Shown: positions 25,111-33,231 of the stretch, in pieces | How positions within the stretch are numbered: the first letter of the stretch is position 1 | Layout of the letters: every line of letters begins with the position of its first letter | The notes under the pieces: generated by a model | What the model was told of the DNA's origin: nothing | The model's database searches: none | Seen by the model: the letters and a program-made list of their open reading frames with translations, nothing else | DNA from: SZUA-430 sp034440355 | GTDB lineage: Bacteria; Pseudomonadota; Alphaproteobacteria; Micropepsales; Micropepsaceae | Length of the DNA stretch: 41,739 bases | Reading direction: 5' to 3' | Assembly (NCBI GenBank): GCA_034440355.1 | Contig: JAWXBY010000071.1 | Coordinates: 1 to 41,739, forward strand | Program-made: the position numbers and the translations under genes

Positions 25111-26181
25111 ATGCGCCGCGCCGCCCACTGTCTCGCCGCCGCTGCACTGCTCGCCGCCGCACCGCTCGTGGCGGTTGCCGCACCGGATCCGGCCTACGTC
25201 AAAGTTGCCGAGACCGACGCCCCGAAGGCCTCCGACAGTCCGTTAACGGGCCGCTATGAAGGCGCCCACGTACTTGGCCAAACGGTCAAGGCCTTCGACG
25301 AATTGACGCTGCCTGCAGGTCCCGCCGAAGGCGAGACCTACGACAGCAAGAAGAAATTCACGAAGACGGTGGCGGCCGAAGGCAAGGTGACGCGCACCGC
25401 CTACGTCGCGCCGCTCGGCCGCTCATCTCTCGAGGTCTTCCGCAACTACAAAGACGCGTTAGTCGCCAAGGGCTTCACGCCGGCCTTCGAATGCGTGAAG
25501 GAGGCGTGCGGCCCGTCCTTCGCGGTCTTGAAATATCGCTGGGATCGCAAAGAAACCCATGTGGCTGGCGCCGGATACGACGACATCCGCGGCCATCTCA
25601 TCAACGCGGTGTTCGACGAGGTGAAGGACGTCCGCTACGCGCTGATGAAGAAAACGGACACGTCCGGCGACACCTACGTCGCGGTCTACGCGGGCGTGCA
25701 CGTTGGTGGCAGCTTCGGTTCGTTCAGCGAGGTTCTGCGCGATCGCACCGGCGTGCTCGTCGAGATCGTCGAGCCCAAAGGCATGGAAACGAAGATGGTC
25801 GTGCTGAAGGCCGAAGCCATCTCGGGCGACATCGCAACCCAAGGCCGCGCGGTTTTCTACGGGATCCACTTCGACTTCGACAAAGCCGACATCAAACCCG
25901 AGTCCGAGCCGCAACTCGAAGAAATGGCCAAGGTTATGAAGGCGAACGCGAAGCTCAACGTCCTCATCGTCGGCCACACGGACAATCAGGGGAAGCTCGA
26001 CTACAACACCGGCCTCTCGCAACGCCGCGCCGAAGCGGTGGTGAAGGCGCTCAGCAGCAAATACGGCATCGACGCCAAGCGCATGACCGCACGCGGAATC
26101 GCCTCGCTCTCCCCCGTGACCACCAACCGGACGGACGACGGCCGCGCTAAGAACCGGCGGGTCGAAATGGTGGAGCAATAG
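25111..26181 (+). CDS. OmpA-family outer-membrane/peptidoglycan-binding protein (DUF4892-like N-domain)
   Basis: 356 residues, with GGAGG six bases before the ATG. A signal peptide (to about residue 24) is followed by an N-terminal domain with a Cys pair (FECVKEACGPSF) that resembles DUF4892. The C-terminal OmpA domain (about 245-356) has FDFDKADIKPES, VGHTDNQGKLDYNTGLSQRRA and NRRVEMVEQ and should bind peptidoglycan. There is no beta-barrel, so it is probably periplasmic or lipid-associated rather than a porin. It is divergent from the glycosyltransferase across 149 bp. Confidence 0.9.
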   Translation: MRRAAHCLAAAALLAAAPLVAVAAPDPAYVKVAETDAPKASDSPLTGRYEGAHVLGQTVKAFDELTLPAGPAEGETYDSKKKFTKTVAAEGKVTRTAYVAPLGRSSLEVFRNYKDALVAKGFTPAFECVKEACGPSFAVLKYRWDRKETHVAGAGYDDIRGHLINAVFDEVKDVRYALMKKTDTSGDTYVAVYAGVHVGGSFGSFSEVLRDRTGVLVEIVEPKGMETKMVVLKAEAISGDIATQGRAVFYGIHFDFDKADIKPESEPQLEEMAKVMKANAKLNVLIVGHTDNQGKLDYNTGLSQRRAEAVVKALSSKYGIDAKRMTARGIASLSPVTTNRTDDGRAKNRRVEMVEQ

Positions 26182-26201
26182 GTCCGCCGGCCAAACACCA
26201 C

Positions 26202-26256
26202 TTGCCATACTAAGAACTTCGTACTATTTACCTGTCACTAGCCGCAATATGCGGCT
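26202..26256 (+). promoter_or_regulatory. Putative promoter and leader hairpin of small membrane protein
   Basis: TTGCCA (26202-26207), 17 bases, TATTTA (26225-26230) is a fair housekeeping promoter. AGCCGCA-ATA-TGCGGCT (26240-26256) is a perfect 7-bp hairpin that ends just before the GAGGAGGG Shine-Dalgarno sequence. Confidence 0.45.
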
Positions 26257-26270
26257 TTGAGGAGGGACAA

Positions 26271-26513
26271 ATGGGCGAATTGCTAGGCGGTTTGATCGCG
26301 CTCCTGGTGTGGCTGCTCATCATTCCAATCATCCTGCTGGCCGTGGTCTTCGGGCTCGCCGCGGCAGGCGTAGGGATCGCGATTGCGATCGTTGCGACGG
26401 TACTCAGCATCGCTTTCAGCTTGATCTGGTCGGCCTTGCCGCTCCTGCTGGTCCTGGGCGTGCTCTACCTGATCTTCCGCCCGTCGCGCGGCCGCGACGT
26501 CGCGCGCCAATAG
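26271..26513 (+). CDS. Small hydrophobic membrane protein, 80 residues
   Basis: A strong GAGGAGGG lies six bases before the ATG. Residues 5-65 are almost wholly hydrophobic, forming two or three membrane segments with a Gly/Ala-rich middle (FGLAAAGVGIAIAIVATVL). The short C-terminal tail is basic (FRPSRGRDVARQ), which should stay in the cytoplasm. I do not recognise a named family; such short proteins are often annotated as hypothetical or phage-shock-like. A hairpin sits directly upstream of the ribosome binding site. Confidence 0.75.
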   Translation: MGELLGGLIALLVWLLIIPIILLAVVFGLAAAGVGIAIAIVATVLSIAFSLIWSALPLLLVLGVLYLIFRPSRGRDVARQ

Positions 26514-26542
26514 ACCTCTTTCATTCCAGAGGCGCATGATTA

Positions 26543-26569
26543 GGGTGTCCCCGCTTTCGAGGGGCACCC
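26543..26569 (+). promoter_or_regulatory. Hairpin sequestering the ltaE Shine-Dalgarno sequence
   Basis: GGGTGTCCC (26543-26551) can pair with GGGCACCC plus one G (26561-26569) in nine pairs, one of them G-U, around a loop containing GCTTTCGA. The 3' arm is the GGGG of the threonine aldolase ribosome-binding site and ends two bases before its ATG, so folding should limit translation. Confidence 0.5.
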
Positions 26570-26570
26570 G

Positions 26571-27611
26571 ATGAATTTCATAAGCGACAATGCCGCCGGC
26601 GCGGCGCCCGAAATCTTGGCGGCCATCACGCGCGCCAACGAAGGCACGGCGGCAAGCTACGGCAGCGACGACATTACGCGCCGCATCACCGAAAAACTCT
26701 CGAAGCTGTTTGAGAAAGATGTCGCTGTGTTTCCCGTCGCGACGGGTACGGCCGCGAACGCGCTCGCGCTCGCAACGCTGACGCCGCATTACGGCGCCGT
26801 CGTCTGCCACGAAGGCGCGCACATCCAGGTCGACGAATGCGGCGCGCCGGAATTTTTCTCGCAAGGCGCAAAACTCGTGCCCGTGAAAGGTCCGCACGGC
26901 AAGCTGACGCCCGAGAACATCAAGCTCGCGCTCGCACGCTTCCAGAAAGGCGACGTCCACCACGTTCAACCCGCAACCATTTCGATCTCGCAAGCCACCG
27001 AACTCGGCACGACCTACACACCTAAAGAAGTCCAGGCGCTCGCGAGCCTAGCCAAAGCCGAAGGCATGGCGCTCCACATGGACGGCGCGCGCCTAGCGAA
27101 CGCACTCGCGCATCTCAAATGCGCACCCGCCGACGTGACGTGGAAAGCAGGCGTCGACGTCCTGTCCTTCGGCCTCACCAAGAACGGGGCGATTGCCGCC
27201 GAAGCCGTGATCTTCTTCGACCCCAAACGCGCGGCCGACATCGCCTACCGGCGCAAGCGCGGCGGCCACCTGTTCTCGAAGATGCGCTTCGTCTCCGCGC
27301 AAATCGAAGCGATGCTCGACGACGGCCTGTGGCTCAAGCTCGCCGGCCACGCCAACGCGATGGCGCAGCGCTTGAGCGACGGCCTGAAAACACTGCCGGG
27401 CTTCACCGTGCCGGGCCCCGTGGAAGCCAACGAAGTCTTCGTCAAACTGCCGTCCGAAGACGCGATGAAAACGCTCAAGTCCGCCGGCGCACGCTTCTAT
27501 CAATGGGAGCCCACAACCGACGGCCGCCCGCTCATCCGCCTCGTCTGCTCGTGGGCGACGCGTGAGGCCGAGGTCGACCAATTCCTCGCCGCTGCGAAAA
27601 AATCCGTCTGA
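26571..27611 (+). CDS. ltaE: Low-specificity L-threonine aldolase
   Basis: 346 residues, the typical length. It begins NFISDNAAGAAPEILAAI and has fold-type I PLP features: GTAANALAL, CHEGAHIQVDECG, MDGARLANAL and the Schiff-base Lys204 in LSFGLTKNGAIAAEAV. The enzyme cleaves threonine or allo-threonine to glycine and acetaldehyde in the cytoplasm. A stable hairpin covers its ribosome binding site. It is convergent with the ceramidase-like gene, with three bases between the stops. Confidence 0.93.
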   Translation: MNFISDNAAGAAPEILAAITRANEGTAASYGSDDITRRITEKLSKLFEKDVAVFPVATGTAANALALATLTPHYGAVVCHEGAHIQVDECGAPEFFSQGAKLVPVKGPHGKLTPENIKLALARFQKGDVHHVQPATISISQATELGTTYTPKEVQALASLAKAEGMALHMDGARLANALAHLKCAPADVTWKAGVDVLSFGLTKNGAIAAEAVIFFDPKRAADIAYRRKRGGHLFSKMRFVSAQIEAMLDDGLWLKLAGHANAMAQRLSDGLKTLPGFTVPGPVEANEVFVKLPSEDAMKTLKSAGARFYQWEPTTDGRPLIRLVCSWATREAEVDQFLAAAKKSV

Positions 27612-27614
27612 GGC

Positions 27615-28298
27615 TTATGCGATAGCAGGCGCAGGCGTCGCCTGGCGCCGCGCGGCGTCCAGCGTCAGGATCGTGTAGAGGCATAAGAACGCGCCGCCCG
27701 ACAGGAACATGTGCCACAGGAAATGCGTGCCCAATCCGATGCTTTCGCACGCCATCGAGTCGATGGAGCGGAAGGTCAGCGCCGTGAGCGCTGAGAGAAC
27801 CGCCGCCGTACCGGTCAATGCCGCCGCTCGCGATACCGCATAGCTGCGCGCGATCAGCAACAGCGCGAGCGCCACGATCACAAACGCCACCACGCCGAAG
27901 CGCAGCGGAAAACGCGAGCCCAACTCAAGAAACTGCACGGCCACAGGCGCAAGCACCAACGCGCCGCCGATGGCTGCGACTTGCCACCACGGCCCGACGC
28001 GCCGCGCCCAGATCAGCGCAACGAGCAGCACGAACACCACCGCGGGCAGCACGTCGAATGTCAGCGCCCAACGCGTGCGCAAACCGTGCCACAAAATGCT
28101 GCCGAGCCCGTTGAGCATCAAAAGCGCGCACGCCACATAGAGTTCGATCGCCCGCGGGCTGCGCTGGATGACGAGGATCAGCGCCACGATGCCGAACAAC
28201 ACGATGACGCCGCTCGATATCGCATTCGCCGGTTCGACCGGAAAGATCCCGGTGATCGTTGCAGGCGTTTCGCAGTACTGCGGTCCAAACCGTTCCAT
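27615..28298 (-). CDS. Ceramidase-family (CREST-type) integral membrane hydrolase
   Basis: 227 residues with about seven membrane segments. It has the alkaline ceramidase/PF05875 hallmarks: YCE near the N-terminus, EPANAISS, a Ser and His in GSILWHGL, an Asp in LTFDVLP and the C-terminal ACESIGLGTHFLWH. In CREST hydrolases the His, Asp and the paired C-terminal His residues bind zinc and hydrolyse amide bonds in lipids such as ceramide. The bacterial substrate is uncertain. It is divergent from the RAYT-like gene across 231 bp. Confidence 0.85.
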   Translation of the reverse strand: MERFGPQYCETPATITGIFPVEPANAISSGVIVLFGIVALILVIQRSPRAIELYVACALLMLNGLGSILWHGLRTRWALTFDVLPAVVFVLLVALIWARRVGPWWQVAAIGGALVLAPVAVQFLELGSRFPLRFGVVAFVIVALALLLIARSYAVSRAAALTGTAAVLSALTALTFRSIDSMACESIGLGTHFLWHMFLSGGAFLCLYTILTLDAARRQATPAPAIA

Positions 28299-28529
28299 GC
28301 GCCATCCCCGCCGCGTCGACTACCGGTGACGTGGCTATAAAGCGAAAAGGATCGTGCGAAAAGCCACCAGTGGGAAAGGCCACACATCGCTGGAACTGTG
28401 CCGACCCATAGTGCGTCGGCGCCTCGGCCATGCCCAAGTGTTGGGATTTACCGCCGCGGTTGTGTTTGGCGCCGGGCTAATATGGGGACACAGATTGACG
28501 CGCGGCGGCCTTAGGCCTAGCCTTTATGC

Positions 28530-29207
28530 ATGGCTCGACTGGCAAGAGCGGTGGTGCCCGGAGCACCTCATCACGTGCTGCAACGCGGCAACGCGGCTCA
28601 GCGCATTTTTCAATCGAACGAAGACTACCGCGAGTACATCGAACTCGTCTCAGCCGGCTGCAAACGCGCGCGTGTGACGGTGCTCGGCTATTGCCTGCTG
28701 CCGAAACAGGTTCAACTCATCCTCGTGCCGCCGAACGCAAAGGCGCTACGCAACGCGTTGGGTGAAGCCCATCGGCGCTTCACGCGTTCGGTCAACATGC
28801 GCCGCGCTCGCAAGGGCGGTTTGTTCCGTGGCCGCTTTGCGTCTTTCCCGATGGACAAGCCGTCGTTGCCGCTCGTGATGCGCTTCGTGGAGCAATCGGC
28901 CGTGCGCAGCCGCGCGTCGAAGAACGCGCGCGATTGGCGCTGGTCCAGCGCGGCCGCCCACCTCAAAGGCAAGGCCGACGGCTTCATCGACGTAAAGCCG
29001 CTCGCCAAACTCGCGAAGACCTGGAAGGACGCATTGGCAAAGCCGTTGACAAGCGCTGAGTTGAAATCGATCGCCGCCAGCGAAAACACCGGCCGCCCGT
29101 TCGGCTCGGCGACATTCATTGCGAGCGTGGAAGATAAATTGGGCCGCACGCTCGCGCGCCAACGCCCCGGGCCGAAGCCCAAGGCGAAAAGTAAACGCAA
29201 ATCCTGA
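28530..29207 (+). CDS. RAYT-type (REP-associated tyrosine) transposase homologue with lost catalytic residues
   Basis: 225 residues, an intact frame. The N-terminus MARLARAVVPGAPHHVLQRGN, EDYREYIELV and the GLFRGRFASFPMD...WRWSSAAAHL region place it in the Y1_Tnp/RAYT family. The HUH motif expected in GYCLMPNHVHLI reads GYCLLPKQVQLI (Gln60, Gln62). The catalytic Tyr expected in RYVELNPVRA reads RFVEQSAVRS (Phe119). It should therefore be unable to nick DNA, though it may still bind it. A basic C-terminal tail (PGPKPKAKSKRKS) supports nucleic-acid binding. A GGCCT-T-AGGCC palindrome lies at 28507-28517, just upstream. There is no strong ribosome binding site. Confidence 0.88.
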   Translation: MARLARAVVPGAPHHVLQRGNAAQRIFQSNEDYREYIELVSAGCKRARVTVLGYCLLPKQVQLILVPPNAKALRNALGEAHRRFTRSVNMRRARKGGLFRGRFASFPMDKPSLPLVMRFVEQSAVRSRASKNARDWRWSSAAAHLKGKADGFIDVKPLAKLAKTWKDALAKPLTSAELKSIAASENTGRPFGSATFIASVEDKLGRTLARQRPGPKPKAKSKRKS

Positions 29208-30134
29208 TTACTGCGCCGCGCGGCGCAACATCACTTCCGGCGTGCGCGCCTTGATGAAGGCGGCCGCGCGCGTGATCGAGACCTTGGATTCCGACAGTTC
29301 CGGCAAGCCCTGGAACAGATGCGGCATCCCTTCATAGACCTCGACGTTGACGTTCACATTGGCCGCCGCCGCACGCTCGCCGATCCGGCTGCCGTCGTCG
29401 CGCAGAACTTCCAGGCTGCCAGCATGGATCATCATCGGCGGTAGCCCTTTGAAGTCGCCATAGATGGGCGAGGCAAACGGATCCGCCGGCGAGGCGCCCT
29501 TCAGATAGTGTCGAGCACAGGTCGCCAGCAGCTCCCAGCTCAAGGCGTCGTCCGTCGGCCGGTTCTTCAGCATCGACCAGCCCGACAACGTCATATCCGC
29601 CCACGGCGAGAACGCGACCGTCGCGGCCGGCAAGGGCAGGCCTGCATTGCGCAGCGCCAACAGCGTCGCCAGCGCCAAGCCGCCGCCCGACCCGTCGCCC
29701 GCAAAAATGATATTGTTCGGCGTAATCCCCTGCGTCAGCAACCAGCGATACGCATCGGCGGCATCACGCAACGCAGCCGGGAAGGGGAATTCCGGGGACA
29801 GTCGATACTGCGGCACCAGCGCCCGCGCGCTCGCCGCATGCGCCAGCCGCGACACCAGCGGCCGATGCGTCTCCGGCGATCCGGCGATAAAGCCGCCGCC
29901 GTGGAAATAAAGGATCACGCGCCGGCCGGTCGCCGATTCAGGAACGACCCACTCGCCCCGAATGGCGCTGATCAGCACCGGTTGGACGTCGACGCCTTTG
30001 ATTTGCGGACCGAACCCAACCCAGAATTGCTGTATCTGATCGCGCAACTCTTCGATGGTGGCATTCGGGTCAAACGATGTTTGACGCCGCACCAAGGTCG
30101 GTCGACGATTAAACGTACGCGGCCAATTCATCAT
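29208..30134 (-). CDS. HSL-type alpha/beta hydrolase with atypical nucleophile elbow
   Basis: 308 residues from the ATG at 30134 (MMNWPRTFNRR); the open frame extends to 30218. The hormone-sensitive-lipase fold shows the oxyanion motif ILYFHGGGFIAGS, YRLSPEFPFPAAL, HAGSLEVLRDDG (catalytic Asp region) and EGMPHLFQ (catalytic His). The nucleophile elbow, normally GDSAGGGL, reads GDGSGGGL, with Gly148 in the usual Ser place and Ser149 one position later. It may be a variant active site or an inactive one. Its stop abuts the RAYT gene stop. Confidence 0.85.
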   Translation of the reverse strand: MMNWPRTFNRRPTLVRRQTSFDPNATIEELRDQIQQFWVGFGPQIKGVDVQPVLISAIRGEWVVPESATGRRVILYFHGGGFIAGSPETHRPLVSRLAHAASARALVPQYRLSPEFPFPAALRDAADAYRWLLTQGITPNNIIFAGDGSGGGLALATLLALRNAGLPLPAATVAFSPWADMTLSGWSMLKNRPTDDALSWELLATCARHYLKGASPADPFASPIYGDFKGLPPMMIHAGSLEVLRDDGSRIGERAAAANVNVNVEVYEGMPHLFQGLPELSESKVSITRAAAFIKARTPEVMLRRAAQ

Positions 30135-30465
30135 ACTGGAGCTGCCCCGAACAGCGAACGCGACGACGGCTCCCCCCGTGCGAGATACCGCTGCCCCCAT
30201 CGCAACGCCCCCACACAACGCACAATGTACATCACGTCATCGCGGTTGAGAATCATTTTTTCAACAGCGGGTGGAAAAAATGCAAGCGCGCTCGAACATG
30301 CACGCGCACGGCTCTTGTGGAGAAACTGAACCTGTGAACGGACCTGTGGACGACCTGACGATAAGCATTTTACAGGTTGTTCCGCCGCGTCCGCACACCT
30401 CGCTCGATCGGCGGCGCTTTCGTGCTAGAGCCCGCACCCGTTAACCGGGCTCGTGGAGCAACGAC
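30135..30465. other. Divergent intergenic region with A/T-rich inverted repeat and TGTGR cluster
   Basis: No gene is supported in these 331 bp. CATTTTTTC (30254-30262) and GAAAAAATG (30274-30282) form a perfect 9-bp inverted repeat with an 11-base spacer. TGTGG or TGTGA occurs at 30316, 30333 and 30345. A GTTAACC half-site lies near 30440, just before the GGAG ribosome binding site of the next gene. Confidence 0.5.
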
Positions 30466-33150
30466 ATGTCCGTCCGCAATCTGAACTCGTTCTTTGCCCC
30501 CAAGAGCGTCGCGCTGATCGGCGCCAGCCGCACACCCTCGGCCGTCGGCGGCGTCGTCGCCCACAACCTGGTCGACGCCGGTTTCAAGGGCGAGATCACG
30601 TTCGTGAACCCACATGCGGGTGAACTCCTGGGCCGCCAAGTGTTCGAGAATGTGGCGGCCCTGCCCAGCGCGCCCGAACTCGCCATCATCGCCACCCCGC
30701 CCGCGCCGATCCCCGACCTCATCGCCGAACTGGGCGCACGCGGCACCAAAGCGGTCATCGTTCTGACAGCGGGCTTTGCAGAAATGGGCGAGGCCGGCCG
30801 CGCCGTCCAACAGCGCATGCTCGAACTGGCCCAGCCCCACGTGATGCGCATCGTCGGCCCGAACTGCATCGGCGTCCTGTCGCCGGCGAACAGTCTGAAC
30901 GCAAGCTTCGCCCACCGCATGCCGACCGCGGGCCGCACCGCCTTCGTCACGCAGTCGGGTGCGATGCTGACCGCGGTCATCGATTGGGCCGTCGGCCGCG
31001 AGATCGGCTTCTCGCATCTGGTCTCGATGGGCGGCATGTGCGATGTCGACTTCGGCGACATGCTCGACTTCCTCGCCGCCGACAGCGCGACAGGCGCCGT
31101 GCTTCTCTACGTCGAGAGCATCACCGACGCGCGCAAGTTCATGTCGGCCGCCCGCCGCTGCGCGCGCCTCAAGCCTGTGATTGTCGTCAAGTCCGGGCGC
31201 CACGAAGAAGGCGCCCGCGCCGCGCGTTCGCATACCGGCGCACTCGCAGGCTCCGATGCCGTCTACGACGCGGCCTTCCGTCGCGCCGGTTTGCTCCGCG
31301 TGCTGACGATCGACGACTTGTTCGATGCCCTCGAAGCGGTGTCTGGCGGCCCGCGCATGTCGGGCGACCGCATTGCCATTGTCACCAACGGCGGCGGCGC
31401 CGGCGTGCTCGCGACCGATCATTTGATCGACGAAGGCGGCAAGCTCGCGCAGCTCACGGCCACGACGATCGCAACCCTGAACGCCGCCCTGCCGCCGAAC
31501 TGGAGCCACGCCAATCCCGTGGACATCATCGGCGACGCCGGCCCTGACCGCTACCGTGCCGCGTTGGAAGCCTTGCTCGCCGACGACAACACGGATGCAG
31601 TCCTGGTGCTGAACTGCCCGGTCGCCGTCGCAAACCCGACGGCAGCCGCGGACGCCGCCATCTCGGTCGTCGCCGCCGCGCGCGAGGCCGGCAACACCAA
31701 GCCCGTCTTCGCCTCGTGGCTCGGCGACGCCGCCGCAGCTGAAGGCCGCAAGCATCTGGACGCTGCCGGCATGCCCGTCTTCGCGACGCCGGAGCGCGCG
31801 GTCACTGCGATGATGCAACTCGTCCACCGCAAGCAAGCGCAGGATCTGCTGATGCAGATCCCGCCGGCGCTTGCCAGCTCCGGCGGACGCGACGTAAAGC
31901 CGGCGCGCGAGGCGATCGACGCGGCGCTCGCTGCCGGCCGCAAATGGCTGACGGCCGTCGAGGCGAACACGGTGCTCCAAGCCTACGGCATTCCGACGGT
32001 CGACATCCGCGTCGCTAAGACGCCGGAAGAAGCGCACCGCACGGCGGTCGCGATGGGCTTCCCCGTCGCACTGAAGGTTCTCTCGACCGACATCGTGCAC
32101 AAGTCCGACATCGGCGCCGTGATGCTGAACCTGAAGGACGGCCCGTCGGTCGCGCGCGCTGCCGCGACAATGCTTCTGCGCATCGGCGAAGCCGAACCCG
32201 ACGCGCACGTCGACGGCTTCATCGTCCAGCCGATGGCGACGCGACCCGGCGCGCATGAACTCATCGTCGGTATCTCGGAAGACAAGCTGTTCGGCCCAGT
32301 CGTCCTCTTCGGCCAAGGTGGCACGTCCGTGGAAGTCGTGAACGACCGCGCGTTGGGCCTACCGCCCCTCAACGCATTGCTCGCGCGCGACATGATCGAC
32401 CGCACCCGCGTCGCCCGACTGCTCAAGGGCTATCGCAACCGCCCCGCCTCGAACATGGACGCGATCATCAAGGTGATCCTCGCGCTGCAGGACATCGCCA
32501 TCGATCTGCCGGAGGTGAAGGAGCTCGACATCAATCCCTTGTGGGCTGACGATCAAGGCGTTCTCGCGCTCGACGCGCGCGTGCGCGTCGCCAAGGAAGA
32601 TCGCCCCGGCACCGAGCGCTTCGCGATCAAGCCTTATCCGACAGAACTCACCCACGAAGTGACCGATCGCAGCGGCCGCCCCTATATCCTGCGCCCGATC
32701 AAGCCAGAGGACGCCGTCGGCATCCAAGCTGCGATCGCCTCCAGCGACCCCGAGGACGTGCGCATGCGCTTCTTCTCCGGTTTGCGCCAACTGCCTGACG
32801 CGCTGGCCATGCGCCTGACGCAGATCGACTACGACCGCGAAATGGCGTTCACCTTGGTCGAAAACGTCAATGGCCGCGAAGTCGGCATCGCGGTCGTCCG
32901 CCTCGCGCTCGACCCCGACCGTACGCGCGGCGAATACGCCGTCATGGTGCGCAGCGACCGGATCGGCACAGGCTTAGGTCTGCGCCTGATGGAAGAAATC
33001 ATCGCCTACGCGCGCAGCATCGGTCTCAAACAGATATTCGGCGACGTGCTGGCCGAGAACACGCGCATGCTCGACATGTGCGCCAAACTCGGCTTCAACC
33101 GCAGCGGCTCGCCGGAGCCTGGCGTCGTCGAGGTGACACTCGATCTCTGA
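30466..33150 (+). CDS. Acyl-CoA synthetase (NDP-forming)-like protein with C-terminal GNAT domain (Pat/PatZ type)
   Basis: 894 residues, matching Pat/PatZ lysine acetyltransferases. In order: CoA-binding Rossmann domain (about 8-105, SVALIGASRTPSAVGG), succinyl-CoA-ligase-like domains (150-445, GPNCIGVLSP), ATP-grasp domain (about 480-700, FPVALKVLSTDIVHKSDIG) and GNAT domain (about 720-890, YILRPIKPEDA, GTGLGLRLMEEIIAYAR). Such enzymes acetylate and inactivate acetyl-CoA synthetase. His256 in SHTGALAGSDA is the residue phosphorylated in active ADP-forming acetyl-CoA synthetases, so both activities might survive. It is monocistronic or shares a transcript with the SnoaL-like gene 81 bp downstream. 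Confidence 0.9.
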   Translation: MSVRNLNSFFAPKSVALIGASRTPSAVGGVVAHNLVDAGFKGEITFVNPHAGELLGRQVFENVAALPSAPELAIIATPPAPIPDLIAELGARGTKAVIVLTAGFAEMGEAGRAVQQRMLELAQPHVMRIVGPNCIGVLSPANSLNASFAHRMPTAGRTAFVTQSGAMLTAVIDWAVGREIGFSHLVSMGGMCDVDFGDMLDFLAADSATGAVLLYVESITDARKFMSAARRCARLKPVIVVKSGRHEEGARAARSHTGALAGSDAVYDAAFRRAGLLRVLTIDDLFDALEAVSGGPRMSGDRIAIVTNGGGAGVLATDHLIDEGGKLAQLTATTIATLNAALPPNWSHANPVDIIGDAGPDRYRAALEALLADDNTDAVLVLNCPVAVANPTAAADAAISVVAAAREAGNTKPVFASWLGDAAAAEGRKHLDAAGMPVFATPERAVTAMMQLVHRKQAQDLLMQIPPALASSGGRDVKPAREAIDAALAAGRKWLTAVEANTVLQAYGIPTVDIRVAKTPEEAHRTAVAMGFPVALKVLSTDIVHKSDIGAVMLNLKDGPSVARAAATMLLRIGEAEPDAHVDGFIVQPMATRPGAHELIVGISEDKLFGPVVLFGQGGTSVEVVNDRALGLPPLNALLARDMIDRTRVARLLKGYRNRPASNMDAIIKVILALQDIAIDLPEVKELDINPLWADDQGVLALDARVRVAKEDRPGTERFAIKPYPTELTHEVTDRSGRPYILRPIKPEDAVGIQAAIASSDPEDVRMRFFSGLRQLPDALAMRLTQIDYDREMAFTLVENVNGREVGIAVVRLALDPDRTRGEYAVMVRSDRIGTGLGLRLMEEIIAYARSIGLKQIFGDVLAENTRMLDMCAKLGFNRSGSPEPGVVEVTLDL

Positions 33151-33231
33151 CTCCTGCCAAGCTGCTGACACAATGCTGTCAGCAGCCGTGGCGCATCGTC
33201 TTGGCCATCAACCCGCAAGGAGGCAAGACCG

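Noticed and set aside
28354..28677. A 107-codon plus-strand frame ahead of and overlapping the RAYT gene.
   Set aside because: No ribosome site or domain, and its second half is out of frame with the clearly homologous RAYT coding sequence.
28530..29207. An active insertion sequence around the RAYT gene.
   Set aside because: No terminal structures or target duplications could be found, and the catalytic residues are missing.
30316..30349. TGTGG motifs as DnaA boxes of a replication origin.
   Set aside because: Only TGTGGAGAA comes within one mismatch of TGTGGATAA; no dnaA, parA or rep gene lies nearby.
30370..32316. A 648-codon minus-strand open frame opposite the Pat-like gene.
   Set aside because: The plus strand encodes clear CoA-binding, ligase and ATP-grasp motifs; the antisense product is compositionally biased with no motif.
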